Shown one piece after another: positions 45,115-56,203 of a stretch of 64,000 bases of DNA. The position numbers were made by a program, and so were the translations under genes. Every line of letters starts with the position of its first letter. Position 1 is the first letter of the stretch. The notes under the pieces are model-generated. The model was not told the DNA's origin. It did not search any database and was given only the letters and a program-made list of their open reading frames with translations. The stretch spans positions 13,208,001-13,272,000 of the forward strand of contig NC_079884.1 of the NCBI RefSeq assembly GCF_029227915.1, read 5' to 3'. This DNA comes from Hydractinia symbiolongicarpus (Eukaryota > Cnidaria > Hydrozoa > Anthoathecata > Hydractiniidae).

Positions 45115-47716
45115 TATAGTGATAAAGTTTTTGATAGGTAATAGGATTTTCACTTTTCTGTCAGTTTATGCTCCACAGTGTGTACTCAGTGAGGAAGATA
45201 AAGATAAGTTTTATGATGAGTTAATAGCAGTCACATCAAAGTTTGGAGACACTGAACTTGTCATGGTGGGCAGCGACTTTAATGGTCATGCTGGGAAGTC
45301 ATCTGAAGGTTATAGTGGTGTGCATGGACGCTATGGATTTGGGAGCAGAAATAAGGAAGGGGAGAGATTGCTTGAGTTTGGAATGGCAACGGACATGGTG
45401 GTTTGCAACACATCATTCAGTAAGAGACAGAGTAGGCTGATAACATATGAGTCAGGTGACTCATATGTTATCAGTAAGACACAGATAGATTACTTCCTGG
45501 TTAGAAAGTCAGACAAGAAAGTGGTGAAGGATGTGAAAGTTATATCGGGGGAAGAGTGTGTTTCCCAGCATAGGTTGCTGGTTTGTGATATTATCTTGAA
45601 GATTGTTAAAGAAGCCAAGGGAAAGTACAGGCCCCGTCGAAAAGTCTGGAAGCTGAAGGAAGAGATTGTAGCAAGACAATTTAGTGCAAAAGTTCAGCAG
45701 TTAGCCCACAATGGTCAATGTGATAGTGACAATGTTGAAAGTACTTGGACTACTTTGAAGAAATGTCTTCTAGAAGCTTCTGATGATACCTGTGGGTGGA
45801 CGAAAGGACCAGCTAGACATAGACAGACCTGGTGGTGGAATAATGAGGTTGACCAGTGTATAAAGGAAAAGAGGAAAATTTGGAAAGAGTGGAAGTCAGG
45901 TGGTAGTAAAAATATTTACTTAGAAGCTAAGCGTCGTGCTCGTACAGCAGTGTATAAGGCAAAATCAGAAGCAGAGAGGAACCGATTTGCAGATGTGTTA
46001 AGAAGGGAAGACCAGGGCAATGAGGTATTCAAGATAGCAAAGCAAGTGAAGAAGACTAGTCAAGATGTTGTAGGTGAGAAGTGTATACGTAATGATGAAG
46101 GTGTTTTGGCTAGCACAGAAGAGGAGAAAAGGGTAGCTTGGAAAAATCATTATCAGAGGTTCCTTAACAGTGAGTTTGATTGGAACAAGGATAATTTGTC
46201 TGATGATGATGTTGTAGAAGGGCCAACTATGCAGAACAAGACAGAATTGGTAGTGGAGGCTATTAGGAAATTGAAGATTGGCAAGGCTGCAGGAGTATCA
46301 GGTATTGTTGCAAAGATGGTAAAAGCATCTAGATATATTGGAGTTGAGCTTATTACAAGTCTTGCTAACCAGATTATAAAGGATGGTGCTATTCCGAGTG
46401 AGTGGCAGTCGAGTGTAATAGTAAATTGTTTCATGGGCAAGGGTGATGCATTAGAAAAGGGTAACTATAGAGGTTTGAAGTTGGTTGATCAAGTAATGAA
46501 AGTTATTGAAAGAGTGATTGATAAGTTACTTAGAGAAAGAATTGATATAGATAAGATGCAATTTGGTTTTGTTCCAGGGCATGGCACTACAGATGCAATA
46601 TTTTTACTCAGACAGCTTCAGGAAAAGTATTTAGGAAAGAGAAAGAATCTCTATTTTGCCTTTGTAGATTTAGAGAAAGCTTTTGATAGAGTGCCACATA
46701 AAGTTATTTGGTGGGCTATGAGAAAATTAGGTGTGGATGAGTGGCTAGTTACAATGGTACAGTCTATGTACAGTAATGCTAGAAGTCGTGTCAGGATTAA
46801 CGATTCACTTAGTGATGAATATAGTGTAAATGTTGGTGTACATCAGGGTTCTGTACTTTGTTGTTTGTTCTACTCTTAAAAGAGTTGTCGATGGAGTTCA
46901 GAACAGAATGTCCATGGGAATTATTGTATGCAGATGATTTGGTTCTCATAGCAGAGTCGATGGGAGAATTAGTTGAAAAGTTTGAGAAGTGGAAGAAAGG
47001 ACTAGAAGAAAAAGGGCTAAAGGTAAACAGAGCAAAGTCTAAAGTCATGATTAGTAGCATTGCAGCCAAGTGTGACCTTGTAGTTGGAAAGTGGCCTTGT
47101 GGAGTGCACAGGAAAGGGGTTGGTAGTAACTCAATTTTTTTGTCAGACTTGCAAGCATTGGTTACATAAGAAGTGCAGTAGTATTAGTGGAAGGTTAAGA
47201 ACTGACATTCAGTTTGTATGCAAGCGTTGCAAAGGTGAGATTATAGAGAATGAAGTATTTCCAGCTTTAATGATGTACAACAGTGGCTCATTAGAGATAG
47301 TTGAGAACTTCTGTTACTTAGGTGATATGTTGGGCATTGAAGGGGGTGTTGGAAGAAGTGTTACTTGCAGGATAGATTCTGCTTGGAAGAAGTTCAGAGA
47401 GGCACTTCCTTTGTTGACTAGCAGAGTCTTGTCCATTGAGTTAAAAGGTAGGTTGTATGAGGTCTGTCTAAGAAGTGTTATGTTGTAATGTAGTGAGATA
47501 TGGGCAGTGAAGCAGGAAGATCTTTACCGTTTAGAAAGGAATGATATGAGAATGGTTAGGTGTATGTGTAACAGCAGTCTGAGAGACAGAAAGAGTTCAG
47601 ATGAGCTAAGAAGCAGGCTAAGTATTCGTAGAATTAAAGATGTTATCCAGATAAGAAGATTGAATTGGCTGGAGCACTTGGAAAAAATGGAGGAGGATAA
47701 TTGGGTAAGAAAGTAA
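45115..47716 (+). mobile_element. LINE copy B, endonuclease plus reverse transcriptase, defective
   Basis: The longest copy. The frame 45119-46879 starts inside an AP-type endonuclease (SVYAPQ; GSDFNGHAG; TQIDYFLVRKS; SQHRLLVCD), then a basic linker and RT motifs (GKAAGVSGI, MQFGFVPG, FAFVDLEKAFDRVP, VHQGSVL). The frame then breaks, and YADDLVLIAES follows at 46927 in another frame. After it come the Cys/His stretch (FCQTCKHWLHKKC ... FVCKRCKGEI) in a third frame, NFCYLGDMLG, and the end WLEHLEKMEEDNW. The 5' end lacks the start of the endonuclease, and the 3' end stops before the KPRGR...TW segment and triplet tail seen in the other copies. Confidence 0.88.
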
Positions 47717-49770
47717 CAATAAAGTTAAAGACAAACACAAACTGAATAAACTTTTTGTGATGAACCACCCCACCAACTACTTTCGTGGATGTTTCTTTTT
47801 TTGTTGTGTAGTTAGGCTGCATCTTTTCTTTTCCATCCCGACTGTAATTCTGGACAACATGGATAAACAGTTACACAACAACGAATGGCGCAGCTGGTGT
47901 AAATCGCATGTAACACTTACACCGAACACATAAACAAAAATGCTGAGCCGGAAGCCGAAGCCTTGACACTTCTCTTCAAATTTAAAAACATTCTTTTCTA
48001 TGATCCAAATAGTTCTCTTCTGTATTCTCACACTTCTCTTTTGCATTTTGACACTTCCCTTCTACACTTAACACTTCTCCGCATGTGGCCTTAAACTTTT
48101 TTTTCGCAACTAAAATTCAAAATCTGCTCCGTAATTTTACACCAATGGTTTGTGCATATTTTTTCACTTTTCGCAAGAAGCGTACTTGGCAAACACGTGC
48201 TCAATTTACGGACAGCTTATTGTAGCAGGTCCCGTAGCATGTGCATGAATAAAATAATATCACTAATCAATTCAGATTAGTAATAGAGTAATTAATTTTA
48301 TCAATGGACACAATAAATGGCAAAATAAATGGCTGCCCAGAGTCCTAAAGCCTTGACCCTAATGAATATGCTTTATAAGAATGTAAGGCTAGGATTCTAG
48401 GTTAAAAACAATAGTTCTTTTGTTGAGAACAACAGAAAAGTAAGAATACTGATCAACCTGGTTAGAATTTAGTGGGTGTATTAAAAAAGATATTTTTATC
48501 TAAAGTATGTGTAGTGGACACACACACAATATCTTTGGACAGTTATTGATTACTAGGAACACTAGATCTTTTTTTGACCGGTATGTCATTTATTCATCCT
48601 TGTCCCCAGGGATTTTAGCCGTCACCAATTAAAATTCGAAAAGGCAAAAATGCCTGAGGACGAGGGTTGTCATTTATTTAAAACCAGCTCAATTAATATT
48701 CCAGACCAGAATTAGGTCTGGGAATTTTTTGAGTTCATGGAAGAGAAGTGTTTCAAACTTTGGAAGAGAGGTGTTTCGAACGGAAGAGAGAAGATTTCGG
48801 AGGAATAAAGAGAAGTGTTTTGACTAAGAAGAAAAATGTTTTTTATTAAAAAGAGAAGTGAGCCATAGGGGCCATCGTAAAAAAAGTGAAGAAAAAGCTC
48901 TGGAACTGGGATTGAGATTTTTCCAATTTCAACGGAGACTAACAACAACGTTCCAGACAAATATAAAAATGCTTTTCTGTGAAGAAAAGTTGATCTTTGA
49001 TTTTGCCATTCGTGTTTCATCAGATAAAATCTTTGGATGAAAAATTTTCTAGACGGGAAGTGTTGTCCAACAAAATCTTATATTTCATGTATACAATTTT
49101 GTTTACAAGCAACACAATAGAAATTAAATATTAAAACACCAAAAAAAATAGGCAAAATTTAGAATTTGAAAATCAAAGCAATAGTTTCCGGGACATGTTG
49201 TTCTAAAATTATGTAGTAAGTTTCACATAAATAACGTGATTAATACCCGTAAAAAAGGAATAAAAAACCAAAAACAATAACAAAAGAGAGCCACAAAAGG
49301 ACCAAAAAAAGGGTCGAGAAAAAGTTGGTAAAAATGTTAGTAACTCACCCAGAAATTTTGTATTCACAAAGTACCTTTTACCAACCTAATCCATTTGCAT
49401 ACCAATCTTTAGAGAAGAAGAATTAATTAGAATTGCTTTTTAAAGCAAGCATTATTTGTAATAAAAATGGATAAACTAAATAGCAATGGACAAATTCTAC
49501 CACTTTTCACAGACACTTTTTTTACCACGATATGGCATAGTAGTTAAAGAATCAAATGTTAAATGATGAGAACACTTTCCTGTAGAAAAGTCAAATTATT
49601 TGGCGGGATTTTTAGAGGCTCTATTGATAATTGTTTAGAAAAGCGATCAATGTAAAATCAATGTTGCGTAACATGCGATAAATCTTCTCACATCACAGAT
49701 TATAAATATAGACTGGCAACATAACGAACAAGTCCCACAACACTATTGCACATCGCCGTTAAAAGTCCTG
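47717..49770. other. Intergenic stretch with degenerate GAAGTGT/ACACTTC repeats
   Basis: The words acacttctc occur in clusters at 47970-48080, and the complementary agagaagtgt at 48740-48860, an inverted arrangement that may mark an old transposon. A palindromic MITE is at 48596-48667. No gene recognised. Confidence 0.35.
48596..48667. mobile_element. Short palindromic MITE, CCTTGTCCCCAGGG member
   Basis: Reads catccttgtccccagggatt at the left and cctgaggacgagggttg at the right. Same family as the hairpins near the MMP genes. Confidence 0.5.
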
Positions 49771-49777
49771 CGGAAAA

Positions 49778-50017
49778 ATGGCACAACAAAATTTATCTTT
49801 TCCACATGTTTCTTTCTTAATTTCAACACTTACAGACGCAAAACGACTTTCCGGGACGGAAGGGGTTAATCCGCAATCACTAATAATGCATGAATTCTCT
49901 TTTTTAAATTCTCATCTTGATCAACATATCTGTAAACAAGCAGATAACATCTTCTTAAAACAAGAATATAAAAAAGCTGTTAAATATTTTAGAAAGTGGT
50001 ATGAAAATGCTAATTAA
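49778..50017 (+). CDS. Small hypothetical open frame
   Basis: Encodes 79 residues from MAQQNLSFPHVSFLI to YFRKWYENAN. The composition is balanced, the start context (cggaaaaatggc) is reasonable and a TATA-like ttataaatatag lies about 80 bases upstream, so it looks more gene-like than the other short frames nearby. No family is recognised. It could be a short gene, the first exon of a longer one or the relic of a transposon protein. Confidence 0.25.
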   Translation: MAQQNLSFPHVSFLISTLTDAKRLSGTEGVNPQSLIMHEFSFLNSHLDQHICKQADNIFLKQEYKKAVKYFRKWYENAN

Positions 50018-52770
50018 TTGGTTCGCCAGTGATGGAGTGAAATTGAAGGTTGATTGCAAACTACTCATTGTCGAAAAAATTGAGATGAGTTTAGTCACAA
50101 CATGAAAGGGTTTTGAGAATAACAAAAAAGTGTGTCTTATCTCCCATTAGCAAAGGAGATATTGCTGCTAAAATTGCGAAGTAACAAATTTGATGCGAAA
50201 TTGTAGTAATACAACCTCTCAGTGGTGTAGCCTATGAAAACGCGAAATTTCATCTCGCGAAATTCTGCATACATGGAAGGATAGGGAACATTTATTTGAT
50301 AGTAGAAAAACTGCCCCTCCAATAATACTCACAGATAGTGGTCTTTTTAATATGCAAAAGAACAAGATAAGGTGAGCCAATGTTGTCAGGGCCTCTTTGC
50401 ACGCAATACCAAATATAATGGCAAAACGATGCCCTTGGGTAATGTTCTGTATTTAGATTGTACTTCCACGAATTTGTAGCTAGTAAACAATATTTTAACC
50501 GAGACTCATTAGTCATTTATTTGTTTTTTTAATATATGGCTGAGCAGTATGTGATAGTACTTACAGCCTATGTTGTTTTAACAACACAAACTAATTTCAC
50601 AGCTTCTGTAACAAAGTTCTTTTTTGAATTCCAGTTTATTATGTGTGTACCATTCATCTGCTATTTCTTTCTTTCTTTCTTTATTAGGTGGCAAAAAATG
50701 TAGTATATTCGATATTTGTCTGATAATGGTTCTTTCATTAATTCTATCAACGAATTGTTGTAAGCAAATCAGGCCTTAAGTCTTATGTTATAATAAACCT
50801 TTAAAACTGGTCTGGGATAAATCCTTTAGTGACGAGAAATTTGCCTTCAGGCTACAGAATGCAAAGAATAAGATGAATTTATTAGACAAAAGTTTAAATC
50901 ATTTACAAGACATGTTCGATAGAGAGCAAATCAATTTTGGTTAAGTTTTGAAATGAATGTAATTCAAATTCCCCGAATTTTATTAGAATATTTAGCAATT
51001 ATCACCACGTGCTATATAAATACTTATAAGAAGTACTCAACTACACATAACACTTACCAAGGGCTTTTCACAATAAAAATAACCGCCATTTCTTACTGAC
51101 AGATGCAAAAAAGGCTGATGAAAAAAGGGAGTACTGTTTCGAAAAGAAAGTGTAGTATAACGACTTCAAGGAAGGGAAGCTTATATTATCAAAGGCCTTT
51201 TTAAGTTTGGTTTACATTTGGCGTTAAATCCCGGTAATTTTTTCGCGCAAAATTCTAACCTCAGATTTAATCAAATTAAATAGTCAACATTTTTTTAGGA
51301 TTGTGATTTCTTTGTAATTTCACCATCTTCTGGAAGAATCTATATTATAATAGCCGTACATTTCTGTCACGCAATATCAACCGCAGTGACACACGAAATG
51401 CGGTAAATAAGGGACGGACCACCGACTACTTAATATATATTCAGCAATTTGATGTCTGCATGTGAACGGGACTAAAGTGGAAAAAGGGGGAGGGGGAGGG
51501 GTACAAAATGGCTCGCGTTACAGTTAGACTCCGAAAAAAAATTTGTTTTATGTTAGGTACTTTTCCGGTGTTAAGGCTAAAATACACGGTAAGTGTAACG
51601 GACTGTTTAGTTGTAAAAAAAACTTATAAGTTTCGTTGCTGGTAATACACCTGTCTACACGTTGAGTTAAAATGTATAAGTTTTTTTAAAAAACTCTGTT
51701 TTCACAATGAATACCAAAGAAATACATGTAAATATTCCGTCAATTTTATAAGGTCTCTTCTTTCCAAACAAGTCAAATATTTTTGTGGTGAGTCATAACA
51801 TTCCTTAGCGGAAAACAAATCGTGGTCGGGTTTACAACAACAAAATCTGAGAACCAATATGGCACTGAGCAAAAGGTCTGTTTGATCACGACTTAAATCA
51901 CAGAAAACATATGATGGCGGAGTAGAAACGATGCAAGCAAAAAAGATCAAAAACACAAAAACAATCTACAATCTAGACTAGATAATAGTATAATATAGCT
52001 AGTTATACCTAATTTTAGAGCCTTAATTACACAATTAAAACAGATAAAGAAATAATGACGAACAGAAATTGGATACTTGGAATCTTTAAAATATATTTAC
52101 TTGGTGAGGACTTTTATTCACAGTTTTTTATTCACAGTTTTTTGTTGTTGAAATTGTAATAAGATAGATAAAAAGCCACAGGAGTAAGCAAATTTTCGTC
52201 TCAAAAGTTTTGTCTAGCTAGCTGCCCTTCCAGTTCTGGGGACATTGGATTGGAGAAAACTGCTCATTACTGTGTTGTGATGGTTTACACACAAAGTAGC
52301 TAGCTAGCTATACTTTAATTTAATTATGCTTGTCCCTCATATGATTAGTCTAATCAGAGTAAACCATTCTTGATAAGGAATGGACACACAATTGTGCTGT
52401 AATAAAGATTTATTTATGGCTAGCTACATACCCTTAAGAAGCTAGCTATCTAGCCTAGCTACACAAATAAACTTACTATGTGGTAGCGAAGTTCTTAAAA
52501 GAACTGTTTTTAATGGTTTTTGAAAAAGTTTACTTTATAAATAACTGATGTATAAACTTTATTAACTCTTTTTTCTTCAAGCGCCTTCTTCCCAACTATC
52601 GTCCACATGGTATGTTACAAGGAATTGCATTTTGGGAATGCTCCGGGCTAGTTCGGGAAAGTGTGTGCGATTCCGGGGGACAACCATCAATTTTATTTGA
52701 AAAGCCGCCCAACCTCGCTAGGTGTTTGCAGCTTATTGGCACCCTCTTAAGTATTACTGGATTTGGTGTA
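50018..52770. other. Intergenic stretch, nothing firm
   Basis: No exon recognised. A partial match to the cacgcaa repeat is at about 51365. A cluster of ctagctagc words lies at 52210-52460, including gtagctagctagctatac. Confidence 0.35.
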
Positions 52771-52773
52771 GTG

Positions 52774-55700
52774 GGGGATCGTCTCTACGATTGTTTCAAA
52801 AGTAATCATTTCAATTTGTATAGTTTTTTATTTGAAACGATCTTTATACGAATTTGAAACGATTTTAAAATATTTTTTTGCTAAAAAAATCGTTTTAAAT
52901 TTGTTTCAAATCGTTTTAAAATAGTTTAAAATAATTTTGTTGAAATGAAAATCGTTTCGCATTTGTTTCATAATCGTCTCACAATATCAACATCAATTCG
53001 TTTCAACAGTTTGTTAAATTCATTTCAGTTCAAATCGTTTCAAAATCGCTTCAAATTTAACACCATTATTATTATTATGTTTATCACATGCACCGATTTC
53101 TATAGAAATTTTCTTATCAAATTATTTAAAGTATCTAGATATATCAATCTACGGCGATGTTTTAGCTTCCTACGATCATGTTTTTATAATTTGTAAACGA
53201 TCTACGGCAATGTTTTAGCCTCACACGATCGTGTTTTGATGGTTTTTGAACGATCTATGGCGATGTTTTGCTTCATACGATCATAATCATCATCATCATT
53301 CTCGGCTTAAAGTTCGTTTTCCATGCTAGCATGGGTTGGACGGGGTATAATAATGACCCTCTTCCAATGTGATCTAGAATGTGTTAGATCTAAACTGTAT
53401 CAAGTCTGTCCTTATAACCTCCTGCCAAGTCTTTCTTGGTCTGCCTCTGGGCTTTGCCCCAGAAACTATCAAGTTTCTACACTTTCTTACCCAATTATCC
53501 TCCTCCGTTCTTTCCAAGTGCTCCAGCCAATTCAATCTTCTTATCTGGATAACATCTTTAATTCTATGAATACTTAACCTGCTTCTTAGCTCATCTGAAC
53601 TCTTTCTGTCTCTCAGACTGCCGTTTCACATACACCTAACCATTCTCATATCATTCCTTTCTAAACGATAAGGATCTTCCTGCTTCCCTGCCCATATCTC
53701 ACTACATTACAACATAACACTTCTTAGACAGGCCTCATACAACGTACCTTTTAACTCAATGGACAAGACTCTGCTAGTCAACAAAGGAAGTACCTCTCTG
53801 AACTTCTTCCAAGCAGAATCTATCCTGCAAGTAACACTTCTTCCAACACCCCCTTCACTGCCCAACATATCACCTAAGTAACAGAAGTTCTCAATTATCT
53901 CTAAGGAGCCATTGTTGTGCATCATTAAAGCTGGAAATACTTCATTCTCTATAATCTCACCTTTGCAATGCTTGCATGCTGAATGTCAGCTCTTAACCTT
54001 CCACCAATACTACTGCACTTCTTATGTACACAATGCTTGAGTTACTACCAACCCCTTTCCTGCAAACTCCACAAAGCCGCTTTCCAACTACAAGGTCACA
54101 CTTGGCTGCAATGCTACTAATCCTGACTTTAGACTTTGCTGTTTTCACCCTTAGCCCTTTCTCTTCTAGTCCTTTCTTCCGCTTCTTAAACTTTTCAACT
54201 AATTCTCCCATCGATTCTGCTATAAGAACCAAATCATCTGCATACAATAACTCCCATGGACAACCTGTTCTGAACTCCATCAGCAGCGCTTCTAAGACTA
54301 GAACAAACTACAAAGGACTAGTACAGAACCCTGATGTACACCAACATTTACACTAAATTCATCACTAAGTGAGTCGTTAATCCTGACAGGACTTCTAGCA
54401 TTGCTGTACATAGACTGTACCATTGTAACTAGCCACTCATCCATACCTATTTTTCTCATAGCCCACCAAATAACTTTAAGTGGCACTCTATCAAAAGCTT
54501 TCTTTAAATCTACAAAGGCAAAATAGAGATTCTTTCTCTTTCCTAAATACTTTTCCTGAAGCTGTCTGAGTAAAAATATTGCATCTGTAGTGCCACGTCC
54601 TGGAACAAAACCAAATTGCATCTTATCTATATCAATTCTTTCTAAGTAACTTATCAATCACTCTTTTTTAATAACTTTCATTACTTGATCAACCAACTTC
54701 AAACCTCTATAGTTACCTCTTTCTAATGTATCACCCTTGTCATTAGAACAATTCAATATTACACTAACTGCCATTCACTCGGAATAGCACCATCTTTTAT
54801 AATCTGATTAGCAAGACTTGTAATAAGCTCAACTCCGAATATATCCAGATGCTTTTACCATTTCTGCAACAATACCTGATACTCCTTCAATTTCCTAATA
54901 GCATCCACTACCCATTCTGTCTTGATCTGCATAGCTGGCCTTTCTACAACATCATCATCAAACTCAGTGTTAAGCAACCTCTGATAATAATTCTTCCGAG
55001 CTACCCTTTTCTTCTTCTCTGTTCTAGCCAAAACACCTTCATCATTACGTATACACTTCTCACCTACAACATCTTGATTAGTCTTCTTCATTTGCTTTGG
55101 TATCTTGAATATTGCCTTATACACTGCTGTACGAGCACGACGCTTAGCTTCTAAGTAAATATTTTTACTACCACCTGACTTCCACTCTTTCCAAAGTTTC
55201 CTCTTTTCCTTTATACACTGGTCAACCTCATTATTCCACCACCAGGTCTGTCTATGTCTAGCTGGTCCTTTCATCCACCCATAGGTATCATCAGAAGCTT
55301 CTAGAAGACAATTCTTCAAAGTAATCCTAGTACTTTCAACATTGTCACTATCACATTGGCCGTTGTGTGGCTAACTGCTGAACTTTTGCACTAAATTGTC
55401 TTGCTACAATCTCTTCCTTCAGCGTCCACACTTTACGACGGGGCCTGTACTTTCCCTTGGTCATAAGAAGATCATAAGAAGCTAAAACATCATCGTAGAT
55501 CGTTTAAAAACCATCAAAACACGATCATATGAAGCGAAAACATCCCCGTACACCGTTTAAGAACCATAAAAATGAGATGGTAAGAAGCCAAAAGTTTGCC
55601 GTAAATTGTTTAAAAATTATCAAAACGCGATCGTAGGAAGCTAAAAAATTGCCGTAGATCGTTTAAAAATTATCAAAACGCGATCATATGAAGCTAAAGC

Positions 55701-56203
55701 ATCCCCGTAGATCGTTTAAAAATGATAAAAATGGGATCGTAGGAAGCTAAAACATCACTGTAGATTGTTTAAAAATTATCAAAACGGGTTCAAATATAGC
55801 CATAGTTGGTTTCGAAACTACATATTATTGTCACCCCATTTAATGGAAGTGAGAAGAAAATGTCTAAAAATAGCTTCAACCAATAATTTATCATGTTTTT
55901 TGTTTTTAAATTGTTTTGGGAGAACAATTTGCTTTAGAATTTGTTTTGAAACTTGTTTCAAAAGTTTTTTTCTGCATTCGTTTCAAAATAGGTTCGGAAT
56001 CGTTTCCCATTCGAATCCCATTTGTTTCCACTTCGTATCATTTTTAAGCTTAGAGCTTAAAATAAAATTCAATCGTTTCACAATTGTTTCAAATCATTTC
56101 ATCTTCATTTCACAATACGATCTGTAAACGATTTTAAAAAATAATAATACGATCTCGAAATGATCATTATCGTTTCAATTCGTATAAAATATGAAACGGT
56201 CCC
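52774..56203. mobile_element. Large fold-back element with repeat-built arms, split by LINE copy C
   Basis: The left arm (52774-53285) and right arm (55466-56203) are inverted relatives. Both carry words such as gatcgttt, caaaacacgatcat, gaagctaaaacat and cgtagatcgtttaaaa, repeated with a period near 60 bases. The outer parts carry tgtttcaaatcgtttt. The outer ends resemble each other in inverted form: gggatcgtctctacgattgt and, on the other strand, gggaccgtttcatattttat. No transposase is seen. LINE copy C sits at the centre of symmetry. Confidence 0.65.
53286..55465 (-). mobile_element. LINE copy C, 5'-truncated, inside the fold-back element
   Basis: Reads on the minus strand from the endonuclease-RT linker (RRARTAVYKA, KNYYQRLLN) through RT motifs (MQFGFVPGRGTTDAIF, FAFVDLKKAFDRVP, VHQGSVL) to YADDLVLIAES, CGVCRKGVGSNS and NFCYLGDMLG. 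It ends in a triplet tail (atcatcatcatcatt on plus). It has multiple frame breaks. The flanking gatcata is present on both sides and may be the target duplication. Confidence 0.85.
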
